Notes: a model not told the origin generated them from the letters alone. Shown: positions 29,668 through 39,034, counted from the stretch's first letter. The stretch is 64,000 nucleotides of DNA from Fibrobacterota bacterium (GCA_023412475.1 JAEYNR010000065.1:1-64000), one strand, 5' to 3'. Numbers and translations are program-made.

Positions 29668-31110
29668 TTATTTGAAAGAAGAGTAGACAATATACTTTTT
29701 TTCCTGCGGTTTCAAGGTGACATCTGCAAACTGTCTTTTATTTATCACTGCTCCCGATTTATCATGTGCAGCGACATCCAGAGTGTAAGTACCGGGTTTT
29801 ACCGGAATTCTTACGATCTGAACAGTCTGCGGAATCAAAAAACAGCTTCTTATGTCTGCCCTTTCCATCTGATCAGTAAGCACATCGGTCCCAATGTTAA
29901 GAAGCAGATTAGCAAAAGGACTTTCTGTCTGAATACTGGCTTTTGCCCTCTGTGATGCAATAGTCCGCAATACTACCCTTATGGTGGTTCTGGTCACAGT
30001 AGCAGCTCTTGTGTCCTGAAGATATTTCTGGAGCTGCTTTTCCAGATCATTTATAACTATGCTTTTATATTCCATACCTGTGCCAGTGCAGCGCACCGAA
30101 AAGCTTTCAGTCTTTGACGGTGACACTTTCATTGCCGGAAGTGCAAACTTAATATGAAAAGTAGTACCAGAGCTGGTTTTTTCACCCTTTTCCCTTTCCT
30201 GCTGTGTTTCCGGTAAAGGAGGCGCCAGAGTACTGATAGTCTCCACTTTTCCATCAGGCGCAGTGTGATTTAATACCAGAAGTCCATCTTTTATATACGT
30301 TCCAGACCAAGTGTTTTCATCCAGAGATGGTCCTTTACCGCCGTATCCAATAATTATGATTTCTGAGTTGTTATTTCCCAACTCGGTGATATTGGATTCC
30401 GGAAGATCCGCTTTGATATTAAGTAATTCAATATCAGATGCTCTGTCGTTTAAGAGCAGTTGATAATAGGCATAATCTTTAATTCTCGATGGCAACTGAA
30501 GAGGACCGTTTTTAAATGCCTGAATAGATTTGAAGAGTGAAATTGCAGCATTGTCAAATTCTCCCGCCGCATCGTAGGCAATGGATGAGAAAAAATGAAA
30601 CATCGGATCAGAGCTGTATTTAGTTTCCGCCTTATCCTTGCGATCCCATTCATCAAGTAACAATTGTACCCTGCGGGTCTCAACCAGTGCCTCATCAGTT
30701 TTACCCTGGACCAGGTAGTTTATAGCAATTATCTGATGCATCAAAACAATTTCGTAAGGTTTACTACGGTAAGGCCGGACCAAATCATTGACCATCACCG
30801 CTGCAGCCTCATTGGTCAATGAACGTGCAAACAATTCATGATGAATATCTGCAGATCTCTGCAGGTAAACCGTACTGGAATCATATAAACCAGCATAATG
30901 GAATAACACACCTAGATCCATATAGTAGAGAAAGCTGCTGGCTTTGCCATACATTTTGGGATTTTTCTTTATCTTTTCGATTGCCGTTAAATAATCTCCA
31001 TTTCTTACCACATCTTCCAGCTTTTCCAATCGCAGAGCAGTACGCCCGGCGCAGGAGTAAAGACACAGCGAAACAGAAACAATTAATGGCAGGCAAAATC
31101 TTAGTCTCAT
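29668..31110 (-). CDS. COG3014-like lipoprotein with helical repeats
   Basis: The signal peptide ends in LCLYSC (lipobox near residue 19). TPR-like helical pairs occupy about residues 25-230, with units such as YMDLGVLFHYAGLYDSS, YLVQGKTDEALVETR and SIAYDAAGEFDNAAISL. The rest is beta-rich. The layout matches COG3014 proteins, which often neighbour LpoB-like genes, as here. A role in periplasmic scaffolding of cell-wall synthesis is plausible but unproven. It is the last gene of the ECF-controlled operon, 52 bases after the LpoB-like gene. Confidence 0.75.
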   Translation of the reverse strand: MRLRFCLPLIVSVSLCLYSCAGRTALRLEKLEDVVRNGDYLTAIEKIKKNPKMYGKASSFLYYMDLGVLFHYAGLYDSSTVYLQRSADIHHELFARSLTNEAAAVMVNDLVRPYRSKPYEIVLMHQIIAINYLVQGKTDEALVETRRVQLLLDEWDRKDKAETKYSSDPMFHFFSSIAYDAAGEFDNAAISLFKSIQAFKNGPLQLPSRIKDYAYYQLLLNDRASDIELLNIKADLPESNITELGNNNSEIIIIGYGGKGPSLDENTWSGTYIKDGLLVLNHTAPDGKVETISTLAPPLPETQQEREKGEKTSSGTTFHIKFALPAMKVSPSKTESFSVRCTGTGMEYKSIVINDLEKQLQKYLQDTRAATVTRTTIRVVLRTIASQRAKASIQTESPFANLLLNIGTDVLTDQMERADIRSCFLIPQTVQIVRIPVKPGTYTLDVAAHDKSGAVINKRQFADVTLKPQEKKYIVYSSFK

Positions 31111-31162
31111 AGAATTCCCAAGTTACTGTTATTTCGAATCAATTTGTTCAGGGCAACCAGAA

Positions 31163-31759
31163 TCAGAATTTTACCTTTGCACGCTCCACAAATTTCTTTA
31201 TTTTCTTTTCACCAATCCATACCTTGCGATTGCTTTCAATCTCTACCAGTTCCATATTTGTTTGATAGAACACAACCGCTGTGCCCCCCTCCTGATCAAC
31301 GATAGTATTGATCGAACCGATCATCATAAGATCTGCACCACTTTCCTCTCCCATCGACTTTGCGGTAACAGCAGATGCATTCTCAGCCATATCCTCTTTT
31401 TCTTCACGAAGCTGCTCACGTTCGGTTTTGGTTGCCACAAAATCTACCTTCCCGGAATTGAGCAATGCGCGTTCTATATTTTTTACAAAGGTTTCAACGC
31501 TAATGTGTTCATGGCTCTTATTGACAATTTTACCAACTATGACTGTAGGACGCGTGTTTTCAGTCTCATATTTATATAACCATCGCTGCTGCAGACAGTC
31601 ATTGATCATCTCTTCTGCCACCAGGCGGGAATCGGCATCATTCCATTTTCCGGTCAAATCGATGGTGGAATCACTTTGAACTCTACTTACTTTGGTAGTG
31701 CAGCCACCAATCAGTACTAGCCCAGTCAGAATCAGTATCTTTTTTGAAAGCGGTAACAT
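31163..31759 (-). CDS. LpoB-like penicillin-binding-protein activator
   Basis: This lipoprotein of 198 residues has the lipobox LIGGC at about residue 20. The body matches the LpoB family: DLTGKWNDADSRLVAEEMI, then VIVGKIVNKSHEHISVE, NIERALLNSGKVDFVA and ESGADLMMIGSI. In E. coli, LpoB is anchored in the outer membrane and activates PBP1b peptidoglycan synthesis from outside. In this operon it suggests that the sigma-factor response adjusts cell-wall synthesis. The start ATG at 31759 has an AGGAG-type site a few bases upstream. Confidence 0.88.
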   Translation of the reverse strand: MLPLSKKILILTGLVLIGGCTTKVSRVQSDSTIDLTGKWNDADSRLVAEEMINDCLQQRWLYKYETENTRPTVIVGKIVNKSHEHISVETFVKNIERALLNSGKVDFVATKTEREQLREEKEDMAENASAVTAKSMGEESGADLMMIGSINTIVDQEGGTAVVFYQTNMELVEIESNRKVWIGEKKIKKFVERAKVKF

Positions 31760-31790
31760 CGTATAATCTCCTTTTTTAAATGATGATCAT

Positions 31791-32339
31791 TTATTTCTTG
31801 CATGTGACGGCTGCTTGTTGTTTAAGCCAGATAGCAGCTCTTTTTTTAACATCATTGGCAGCCCCCTCAGGGGTTGAAAAATAATACTGCCGCCGCGATC
31901 TTCCAGCATACAAATCACCTTCTGATGAATTCGATACAAACCGTTTGGACTGTTTTAAGCTTTTCTCCATCACTTTCATCACCGGCTCCTGCCCCTTAAT
32001 AGAGCTGGTTGTTACAACAACCAGAACCTTCTGATAGATCAGGTAATTAATCTCCACTGTTGCGTTGTAAGTTTTCACATGGTCGTTTCTGGATGGATCA
32101 CCATTGATTTCCTTTAAAAAATGGCTCTCAGAAGAGATTTCCGGTACAAGATCCTCTGTCTGAGGAAGCGATACAATGCACTCCTCCAGGATTCTCTCTC
32201 CAACTTCCGATTTCCCATCGGCTGTTGATTGACCATGAATTATGGTTATATCCTTTTCAACCATCTGTTTCTGATCCTGTGCCAGAAGGCCGGTTGAAAA
32301 AGCTGCTACTATAATCAGGCAACTCAAAGTTCTATTCAT
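31791..32339 (-). CDS. Secreted protein of unknown function
   Basis: The 182-residue protein has a signal peptide ending near ATG-coded residue 20 (AAFSTGLLAQ). The mature part is small, mixed alpha/beta and ends with a positively charged helix. No family is recognised, though its size and position between an LpoB-like gene and a barrel gene suggest a periplasmic partner. It lies 31 bases upstream of the LpoB-like gene and 41 bases downstream of the barrel gene. Confidence 0.75.
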   Translation of the reverse strand: MNRTLSCLIIVAAFSTGLLAQDQKQMVEKDITIIHGQSTADGKSEVGERILEECIVSLPQTEDLVPEISSESHFLKEINGDPSRNDHVKTYNATVEINYLIYQKVLVVVTTSSIKGQEPVMKVMEKSLKQSKRFVSNSSEGDLYAGRSRRQYYFSTPEGAANDVKKRAAIWLKQQAAVTCKK

Positions 32340-32380
32340 AATTCAACTCCAGGTTGATCGTTAAAAATCGGCTTTTTTTT

Positions 32381-32938
32381 TTAGTTATAATGCAACTTTT
32401 TAATATTTCTGAATCTTCCGGAAAACAATATTCCGACCTCAAAACCCGCAGCATGATCCCTGCTATGGTTAGCTACAGCATAATAGGGAACGCGGAATCT
32501 TACCTGCACTCTATCGGTTACATCGAGCAGAAAACCGGCATGCAGTGTACCTGATGGCCCGATATTCTCACCTGTGGGTCCTTCTTTATCAAAGTACTGC
32601 ACCCCTACCCCCAGACCTATAAACGGCCTGAAACCACTCCTGGTCATAAAAAAGTCAAACCCCACATTAGAAGCTAAATTAAGCCCCGGAGCAAACCAGT
32701 TCAAGTCAAAGAAAAGGCTAATGTGGTCCCGAAGATATACCGAATTTATAAAAGATACCGACAAAAACTGCTCAGATTCATCCTTAAGCTCCTCGTTGAT
32801 CGCCAAAGCAGACCCCAGGGATAACCCACCGCTGTAAATCCTTAACGGGGTTTTAATAGCACTCCTTTCAGATGAATCCTGCGCCGATACCAGTCCACTA
32901 AAAACCATAACCAGAGTAACTGCGATAATATTAATCAT
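32381..32938 (-). CDS. Outer-membrane barrel-like protein, paralogue of the caspase-protein tail
   Basis: A signal peptide (VTLVMVFSGLVSA) is followed by an eight-strand-type barrel sequence ending in GFEVGILFSGRFRNIKK. The last 40 residues closely resemble the end of the upstream caspase-like protein: VPYYAVANHS versus VPYKAVFNKS, and ILFSGRFRNI versus FLFSGRFKDV. The two therefore share a homologous barrel domain, one free and one fused to a protease. It probably sits in the outer membrane. Confidence 0.8.
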   Translation of the reverse strand: MINIIAVTLVMVFSGLVSAQDSSERSAIKTPLRIYSGGLSLGSALAINEELKDESEQFLSVSFINSVYLRDHISLFFDLNWFAPGLNLASNVGFDFFMTRSGFRPFIGLGVGVQYFDKEGPTGENIGPSGTLHAGFLLDVTDRVQVRFRVPYYAVANHSRDHAAGFEVGILFSGRFRNIKKLHYN

Positions 32939-33026
32939 AAATTCACCTCATCTTTTTCATTGTTTATGCTCAGCATTTATCGAGATCTCAACAAATAGAC
33001 GCATAAAAAACCAAAAACCGCTCATT

Positions 33027-34568
33027 CTATTTAATAAGCTGCACATCTTTAAAACGACCAGAGAACAGAAACCGTATTCCGATGCCGATCCGATGAGTTG
33101 TACTTTTGTTAAACACAGCTTTATAGGGAACATACAATTGAACATTAAAACGATCACTAATATCTGCTGTAAAAGCTAATCTGGCCGACAGTAATGGGCT
33201 TACGGCATTATTAAATTTATTATACTTTTTTGAACCGTAAAATTCCAGCCCGGCATCTCCCCCCAGACTGATCTTACCCTTCTCAAGCCCAAACACATAA
33301 TCGATCCCAGTTTGCACGCTAACAACTTTTCTGTTGATAAGTCCGCCAAGTTCCATGTTAAAATCGATATTCTGATTAACCTGGTAAAATCCACCCAGAT
33401 TGAGCATCATGTCTCTTTTCCACACCTGCTCCTCCCCAGCCCTGTCCATCATAAGTCCGGTGCCAAACCCCAGGCTGAACCTAGAAAGCGGTCCTGTGAT
33501 CTGCTCTCCCACCTCAAGCTCCGATGAGCTGAATCCTTTCAATCTGCTCTGAACCAGAGTAACAGGTTCGAAATCGGATTTCCGAATCTGCTTTTTCCTG
33601 TTCTTGCTTATTGCAAACTGACAGGTTCCCACATCCCTGCCCTGGGCATTAATAACGGTATATCTGCCTGGAGCCAGAGAGATAAACTGCTCAACTGTCT
33701 TATCCTTGTAAAAGTCAGCAAATACATCAAGGTAGTTTTCGCTGAGAACAAGGAACTTGCCAACACATGATTTCTCAATTAATATGCCTCCGCTTGCCTT
33801 TTCCAAATCGGTCAACAAAATATCACCCTGGCCCTGAATGGAAAAACGGTAAACTGGGTGCTGAATTTCTCCTGAAGCCAAAGCACTTGTTTCAACTGTT
33901 TTACGGTAAGCATACTGATATGCCTCATTGAGAGTGACTTTACGGTCTGCTGACAAATCAGCACTTCCGCGTAAACCATTTAACAAGTTAAAAGAAAAAA
34001 TTGAACCCTTGAGGGCATCTGATTCCTGAGCCCGTTCATTTGCAGCAGAGGAGGCAATTATTACCTGCCCCTTTACCTGTGACTGATTCTGCAGATAGAA
34101 AGGATCAGCACGAGCCCCTCCCTTGAATGCAGTGATCACCCCACTTTGACAGGCATCAAATATTGCGATCCTTATTCTTGATGGGAAATTACTGATCTGT
34201 TTCTGCATCGCCTCAAAAGAGTAACGGCTTTTCCCCAATAGCATACTGGTCTCATCGGCATGACCCGAATAATAAAGCAGAAAAAGGCTGTTGGCTTCTG
34301 CTTTGTTTCGAGCCAGCTTTTCAGCGGTTTTTTTTAGCGCAGCATCAATCTGCAGACTGTCGGTTCCCAGAAGAGAGATGACATGGCCACGCTCAAACCC
34401 TCCAATATCAATTAACAGATCCGAGAAACGCTTTGCGTCATCTTCGGCATACCTCAGGGATTTATATTGTCTGCCCCCGTCGTTTTGCCCAATGATAACC
34501 GCATAGCGGTTTGCCAGAATTTCTACTGTAAACGCAAGCAGAAACAGCAGAGATAATATCCTTGTCAT
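33027..34568 (-). CDS. Caspase-like (peptidase C14) protein with C-terminal barrel-like domain
   Basis: The protein of 513 residues starts with a signal peptide (LLFLLAFTVEILA). A caspase-fold protease domain covers about residues 20-250. The catalytic dyad is visible: H103 in YYSGHADE and C140 in FDACQSG. A central region at about 265-350 is beta-rich. The last 160 residues form a barrel-like domain similar to the neighbouring 185-residue protein. It is encoded 3 bases after the anti-sigma gene, so it is probably controlled by the ECF sigma factor. Because of the signal peptide the protease should act in the periplasm or at the outer membrane, which is unusual for caspase-like proteins. The substrate is unknown. 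Confidence 0.88.
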   Translation of the reverse strand: MTRILSLLFLLAFTVEILANRYAVIIGQNDGGRQYKSLRYAEDDAKRFSDLLIDIGGFERGHVISLLGTDSLQIDAALKKTAEKLARNKAEANSLFLLYYSGHADETSMLLGKSRYSFEAMQKQISNFPSRIRIAIFDACQSGVITAFKGGARADPFYLQNQSQVKGQVIIASSAANERAQESDALKGSIFSFNLLNGLRGSADLSADRKVTLNEAYQYAYRKTVETSALASGEIQHPVYRFSIQGQGDILLTDLEKASGGILIEKSCVGKFLVLSENYLDVFADFYKDKTVEQFISLAPGRYTVINAQGRDVGTCQFAISKNRKKQIRKSDFEPVTLVQSRLKGFSSSELEVGEQITGPLSRFSLGFGTGLMMDRAGEEQVWKRDMMLNLGGFYQVNQNIDFNMELGGLINRKVVSVQTGIDYVFGLEKGKISLGGDAGLEFYGSKKYNKFNNAVSPLLSARLAFTADISDRFNVQLYVPYKAVFNKSTTHRIGIGIRFLFSGRFKDVQLIK

Positions 34569-34571
34569 CCA

Positions 34572-35354
34572 TTACTCCTTATGCAAAAGTAATGTAGAAA
34601 CCTTTGAGACCGTTTTTAGCCTCTTTTTAATAATCACTTTTTCCAGCTCAGAAATGATTCGAACCTCTTCATACAATGCAGAGATCCAGGCCTGGACTAT
34701 TTTGATTGACATCGGCTTATCAGAGAGCAGCATAATTATCAACTCAGCTCCCTCAGAATCATCCAGAATGATGCTTCCAGGAAATGTAAGTGTCGCCCCG
34801 GCAGGTGATTTCACACTGCAGTGATCTGAATGCTGCTGTGGATGGTAAAAAGAGATCTGCCCTTTGGAGTCGACACTCAGAAGAGCTGCAAACTGTTCCT
34901 TTGAAGAATTGTATTGGATCTGTATCTGGTCACCGGCCCGGTATGCCTTCGTTTTGTCGCCATCTTCTATAACCCCATCCCTCTGATAAAGGAAAGTTAA
35001 TCCTGTTGTTCCCTTAAACCTTATTTCATCAGTGATTTGTGCTCTGTTTCCAAAAAAGAAAACCGGGACAGTTACGGCAACTATCAGCAATAAACCATAT
35101 ACTGGAAATAGTGCCGGCTTTGCCAGAGCATCAAAGAGCTTCTGAAACCAGGGTGATGGAGGTCTCTCTATTTTCAGATCAGAAAAAGGATGGTCTGCCA
35201 GAAATTCGTTTCTTTCCCTGCGCAGAGCCTGGAGATAATCATGACAGACCGGGCATTGCTGGAGGTGACTTTCCAGAGAAGAAGCATCTTCACCGGAAAG
35301 CTCATCGGTAAAATACAGCTCGATAGATAGTTTTAATGGCTCAGAATGTTTCAT
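34572..35354 (-). CDS. Anti-sigma factor with zinc-finger-like N-terminus
   Basis: The 260-residue protein has the putative-zinc-finger pattern of anti-sigma factors, ending in SHLQQCPVC (H30, C34, C37). A membrane helix lies at about 95-117 (FPVYGLLLIVAVTVPVFFFG). The periplasmic part contains a DUF4384-like segment, AGDQIQIQYNSSKEQFAALLSVD. Its ATG overlaps the sigma-factor stop by four bases, a hallmark of sigma/anti-sigma pairs. It should hold the sigma factor inactive at the inner membrane until a periplasmic signal arrives. Confidence 0.88.
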   Translation of the reverse strand: MKHSEPLKLSIELYFTDELSGEDASSLESHLQQCPVCHDYLQALRRERNEFLADHPFSDLKIERPPSPWFQKLFDALAKPALFPVYGLLLIVAVTVPVFFFGNRAQITDEIRFKGTTGLTFLYQRDGVIEDGDKTKAYRAGDQIQIQYNSSKEQFAALLSVDSKGQISFYHPQQHSDHCSVKSPAGATLTFPGSIILDDSEGAELIIMLLSDKPMSIKIVQAWISALYEEVRIISELEKVIIKKRLKTVSKVSTLLLHKE

Positions 35355-35857
35355 ATTATGTCCCCCATGAGAATTCCCACCTGCGAGCAGTGACGTTTGA
35401 AATTGGTCAGGTGTCGTCGTATGGTCGATTCACCCATTCCGGTAATTTTTGCGATCTCCTGCTGCTTGTATCCATCGAAATAGGTGTAAACGATGACCTC
35501 CTGGATTTTGGGATCCCAGTTTTTAAGAAAATATCTGAAAATTTCATCCCTGACAGCCCTCTTTTCCTGAGGAAGCTGCACTTGCTCGGCAGAATGAATA
35601 TTTTCATCAAAAGAGACATGCTTTTTCTTTCGCAGAATTGAGATACAGTGATTGGTGCTGGTGCTTAGAAGCCAGGAATAAATCGATTCTTTTTTAGTAA
35701 TTTTTGGTAAAGCGTCTACCAGCTTCATAAAGACCTCCTGTGTAGCATCCCAGGCATCCTCTTCGGTTTTCAGAAATGATCTGCACCGCCTGTGAACCAT
35801 GGATGCATACCGCTCATAAAGCGATCTGATTTCCTTGTGATTTTCTTTTGTTTTCAT
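35351..35857 (-). CDS. ECF-family RNA polymerase sigma factor
   Basis: This is a short sigma-70 family protein of 168 residues with region 2 (DAWDATQEVFMKLVDALP, then SIYSWLLSTSTNHCISILRKKK) and region 4 (GYKQQEIAKITGMGESTIRRHLTNF). Regions 1 and 3 are missing, as expected for the extracytoplasmic-function class. It is the first gene of a tightly packed minus-strand series that includes its anti-sigma factor and the caspase-like, barrel and LpoB-like genes, and it probably controls its own operon. Confidence 0.93.
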   Translation of the reverse strand: MKTKENHKEIRSLYERYASMVHRRCRSFLKTEEDAWDATQEVFMKLVDALPKITKKESIYSWLLSTSTNHCISILRKKKHVSFDENIHSAEQVQLPQEKRAVRDEIFRYFLKNWDPKIQEVIVYTYFDGYKQQEIAKITGMGESTIRRHLTNFKRHCSQVGILMGDII

Positions 35858-36216
35858 GCAATCCTGCTGAATAGACGTTTCCGGGTGAAAAATGCGCTCA
35901 TTTTTTTTACATTTATTGTAACTTCCGCAGCTTTTTTATGCCGGTGGTTACGAATTCTCAAATAAATCCCACTAACTAAAAACTATCAAATTCTAAACAG
36001 AGATGTTATAAAGACAAACAAGCCCAAATTGAAATACTTTGTTAGCCTTAAAAAAATCTTATTCCTTTTTAGATTTTAGAATTTTGTAATTTTGAATTTG
36101 TTTAGGATTTAAGAATGCATTTCTAAGAACTCCACTTATTTCCTGAGCCCTGAGCTACTGAATTGGATGATCAGATTTTTTAAGTTGTTACAGGTAAAGC
36201 GGAAAAGCAGGCGGTC
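35858..36216. other. Intergenic region upstream of the ECF operon
   Basis: The region is AT-rich and non-coding. It should contain the promoter of the sigma operon near 35860-35960. I see no confident ECF-type -35/-10 pair and no other feature. Confidence 0.4.
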
Positions 36217-38112
36217 CTAATCCTCTCTTTTTCCCGATTCACCATCAGCTTCGTCGATCGAAAGCGAATCCTCGCCTTTCATTTTTTCTTCCCCGGTGAA
36301 TACATCCGGCTGTTTTTGCTCCAAAGAATCGGTAAGCGCTTTGCTTTTTTGGGCATTAGAGCTTTTTTGAAACTTCTCTTCGTTTTTTTTGCGTGAATCC
36401 AGAGCCTTCAAGGTATCCTCTACAATCTGGATTTTCTGCTCTGCCAGCTCCTTACAGTATTCTGATTCAGGATATTTCTCGCAGATTCTTTCATAAAGCA
36501 TCTTAGCAGTTTTATTCTTCTCCAGCCTGTCATCTGAGAGCCATGCGGCAACAAACAGACTCTTGGGTGCGGTAGAGAGGTCGGGATATTTTCTATATAC
36601 ATTATAATAGGCCTGTACCGCCCCCTTTACATCCCCATTATTATAGAGCAGATCTTCTGCTCTGCGAAAAGCATCGTATGCGGAGTCCTGTCTTGTTTTA
36701 ATTGTGACCTTAACTTTTAGCTGTTTCTGAGCATCTTTGGCCAGCTCCGTAGCAGGAAATCTGGAAACAAGCAGCTTAAAAAGGCTGTCAGATCTGAGAG
36801 TATCATTCAATTCATCACGTGCAATAAATGCTGCTGCACTGATAGCCTTAGATACAAACTCACTGTCCGCAGAGCTGTCTTTTGTGAGCTCCAGATAATG
36901 ATAATAGGCCGAATCGGGCACATCAAGTTCATATTTAAAAAGCTCAGCTATTTTATATTTTCTTGAAACCAGGGGCCCATCCAGGCTGTCTTTACCTTCA
37001 CGAAGTTTTTTCAGTCTCTCCAGTGCAGAGATCCGCTTTTTTGATATTTCTCTGCCTGTAGTATCTCTTGAAAGCGCAGAGAGAGAGAAATATTTATCAG
37101 CATTTTCCACGTCATTTTTCTTCTTCTGATAAAGCAGCGCCAGCTCGTATAATGCCCGTGCACGTACCTGACTGGTGTCGGAAGCAACAGTGCTGCTATC
37201 AAGATTAATTGTCAGATCCTTAAGTATAGCAATCGCTTCATCATATTTTCCTAAACGGGATAACACCATTGCCTTTTTAAAAAGAATCTCATCTTTGTGG
37301 TTTTCATAGATCTTTTTGGATTTCATCACATCGGCCAGAGAAAGAGCTTTCTGCAAAGAATCGATCTCCATATAACTGTCTAAAAGTGCTCTGTCCATAC
37401 GGTAGGACTGCTCAGGCAGATCTTTGCTTCTTGGGGTTTTCTCCAACAGAATAATCGCTTTTGAATACTGTTTCATTTCGATATACAACTCAGAAAGCCT
37501 CAATATCAGCTCCATTCGTTTTATCTCTGTTTTAGCCGATTTGTATGCTTTTTCAAGCAAAAGGATTGCCTGAGAACTTCCTCCCCGTTTTATCGCAATA
37601 TCTACCAACAGAAGACTTACTTCCTGCTGAGCATCCAAGTCGGGGAATTTCTGCAGAATCATCTCAATGATCTCTTCTGCCTTATTGAGGTTATCATCTT
37701 CGATATATGCCTTGGCCATATAAAGGTATGATTGTGGAATAAAGGGGCTGGTCGGGAAATTTTGCTGCAGTTCATTGAGCCGGCGAATCGCTTTTGTCAT
37801 TTCAATTTTATAGTAATAAGCTCTTGCCATTAAAAACAGTGCATCATCGTGCCATTTCTTTTTTTTATTATACGTTTCCAGTACTTTGATAGATTTCTCT
37901 ATAACTCTCTCATAGTTGGTGGAGATTTCAGCAGTAGGAGCAAGCAGACTGTCCGGAAAATTTCGCATCTGCTTCTTATGCGCTTCATTTGCTTCCTTAA
38001 AGGCAATCTCTGCATTATAAAAAGTATTCAGGTAAGCCGTACAACTCATCAGTGTCAAAACGGAGAGAAGAACCCATTTGGAAAATTTGTACATATCTCT
38101 TAAGCGATTCAT
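36217..38112 (-). CDS. TPR-repeat lipoprotein
   Basis: The 631-residue protein has an N-terminal signal with lipobox VLTLMSC at about residue 24. A long array of tetratricopeptide-like helical pairs follows, at about 60-560. Units include DALFLMARAYYYKIEMTKAIRRL, FIPQSYLYMAKAYIEDDNLNKA and KYDEAIAILKDL. The last 60 residues are charged, low in complexity and probably disordered. Helical-repeat lipoproteins of this kind usually act as scaffolds in envelope assembly (BamD- or YbgF-like). No more specific role can be read. Confidence 0.8.
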   Translation of the reverse strand: MNRLRDMYKFSKWVLLSVLTLMSCTAYLNTFYNAEIAFKEANEAHKKQMRNFPDSLLAPTAEISTNYERVIEKSIKVLETYNKKKKWHDDALFLMARAYYYKIEMTKAIRRLNELQQNFPTSPFIPQSYLYMAKAYIEDDNLNKAEEIIEMILQKFPDLDAQQEVSLLLVDIAIKRGGSSQAILLLEKAYKSAKTEIKRMELILRLSELYIEMKQYSKAIILLEKTPRSKDLPEQSYRMDRALLDSYMEIDSLQKALSLADVMKSKKIYENHKDEILFKKAMVLSRLGKYDEAIAILKDLTINLDSSTVASDTSQVRARALYELALLYQKKKNDVENADKYFSLSALSRDTTGREISKKRISALERLKKLREGKDSLDGPLVSRKYKIAELFKYELDVPDSAYYHYLELTKDSSADSEFVSKAISAAAFIARDELNDTLRSDSLFKLLVSRFPATELAKDAQKQLKVKVTIKTRQDSAYDAFRRAEDLLYNNGDVKGAVQAYYNVYRKYPDLSTAPKSLFVAAWLSDDRLEKNKTAKMLYERICEKYPESEYCKELAEQKIQIVEDTLKALDSRKKNEEKFQKSSNAQKSKALTDSLEQKQPDVFTGEEKMKGEDSLSIDEADGESGKRED

Positions 38113-38163
38113 AATTAATTGTTTAAATTTTTACGTATCTATTTTGAAAAAAAACTAACATCA

Positions 38164-38223
38164 ACAATATCAAATCAGAAAAAATAAGAACTAATACTAA
38201 AACAATATCTAATCAGAAAAAAT
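38164..38223. repeat. Direct repeat of 22 bp
   Basis: The unit ACAATATCAAATCAGAAAAA plus two bases at 38164-38185 recurs at 38202-38223 with one mismatch. It lies between the TPR lipoprotein start and the Rpn-tail-like gene, in an A-rich gap. It could be two copies of a regulator site or a slippage product. Confidence 0.6.
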
Positions 38224-38362
38224 TGCAAAAAATTCTAAACGAAGATTTAAGAGTTACGACCATGTGTGATTTATTTTTGCCTCATCAATAAATGAGTAGT
38301 AACAAAGGGTTTTTATTACAAATATGCTATAAAATATATCCGGTATCAGGGGGGATCGAAAA

Positions 38363-38689
38363 ATGTCCAGGATATTGGAAATATTGCAAAGACAGGGTTT
38401 TGAAAAAGGTTTTGAGAAGAGTTTTGAGAAGGGTGTAGAGAAAGGAGAAAAAATAGTTGAAGAAACGGGCAAATTAGATATTGCACAAAAAATGCTTATA
38501 AGAGGAATCGACCCTGAGCTGATCCAGGAAATAACATCTTTGCCAATTGAGAATTTAACAGAGATAAGAGATAAAATTGATTTGGCGAGAAAACATTTTT
38601 TACAGGGTATGGAAATCATCGAGACCAAAAAAGCAACAGGCTTGTCAATGGAAATTCTCGAAGAGATAAGAAAGTTAAATAATGAATGA
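38363..38689 (+). CDS. Small protein resembling the tail of Rpn/PD-(D/E)XK transposase-like nucleases
   Basis: The 108-residue protein begins with a repetitive F-E-K-G run (FEKGFEKSFEKGVEKGEK), followed by KLDIAQKMLIRGIDPELIQE and TSLPIENL. These two features are typical of the C-terminal tail of the recombination-promoting nuclease (Rpn) family, but the nuclease domain is absent. An AGGGGGG-like ribosome site precedes the ATG. It is either a free-standing short gene, possibly a modulator of full-length relatives, or a relic of a deleted nuclease gene. Confidence 0.65.
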   Translation: MSRILEILQRQGFEKGFEKSFEKGVEKGEKIVEETGKLDIAQKMLIRGIDPELIQEITSLPIENLTEIRDKIDLARKHFLQGMEIIETKKATGLSMEILEEIRKLNNE

Positions 38690-39034
38690 ACCAATGTCCT
38701 ACAGCTAAGCTGTTTTCCGTTTTTTTAATCAAAATCCACCCATTCGCAAAGCGTCTTATATTTTTTGCAAAGCAACATCCTTGTTTTTTGGTTGAAATCT
38801 CTAACTTTTTGAGGATGAACTTGTGTTTTTTTGTCTGATTTTGGTGATTTTGTAGTAAGAATTGTATAGGACCCTTTTTAAAAAATGGCACTGAAGCTTT
38901 CAAAAACAGTTCTTTTGCTGTGATATGGTCAAAAAGTTTCTGTATCGATTAAACAACGGAGGTGCATGATGGCAAAAAAAATCTTCTGATTTAGCTCTAA
39001 CTATTTCTCTTTTAACGAAGTATTTTTAAGTGCA
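38690..39034. other. Intergenic region with a strong ribosome site and mini-ORF
   Basis: The region is AT-rich. A good GGAGG at 38959-38963 is followed by ATGATGGCA and only a few codons before a stop, passing through a run of eight A. It could encode a short leader peptide before the outer-membrane protein gene, or be the start of a broken gene. Nothing else is seen. Confidence 0.4.
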
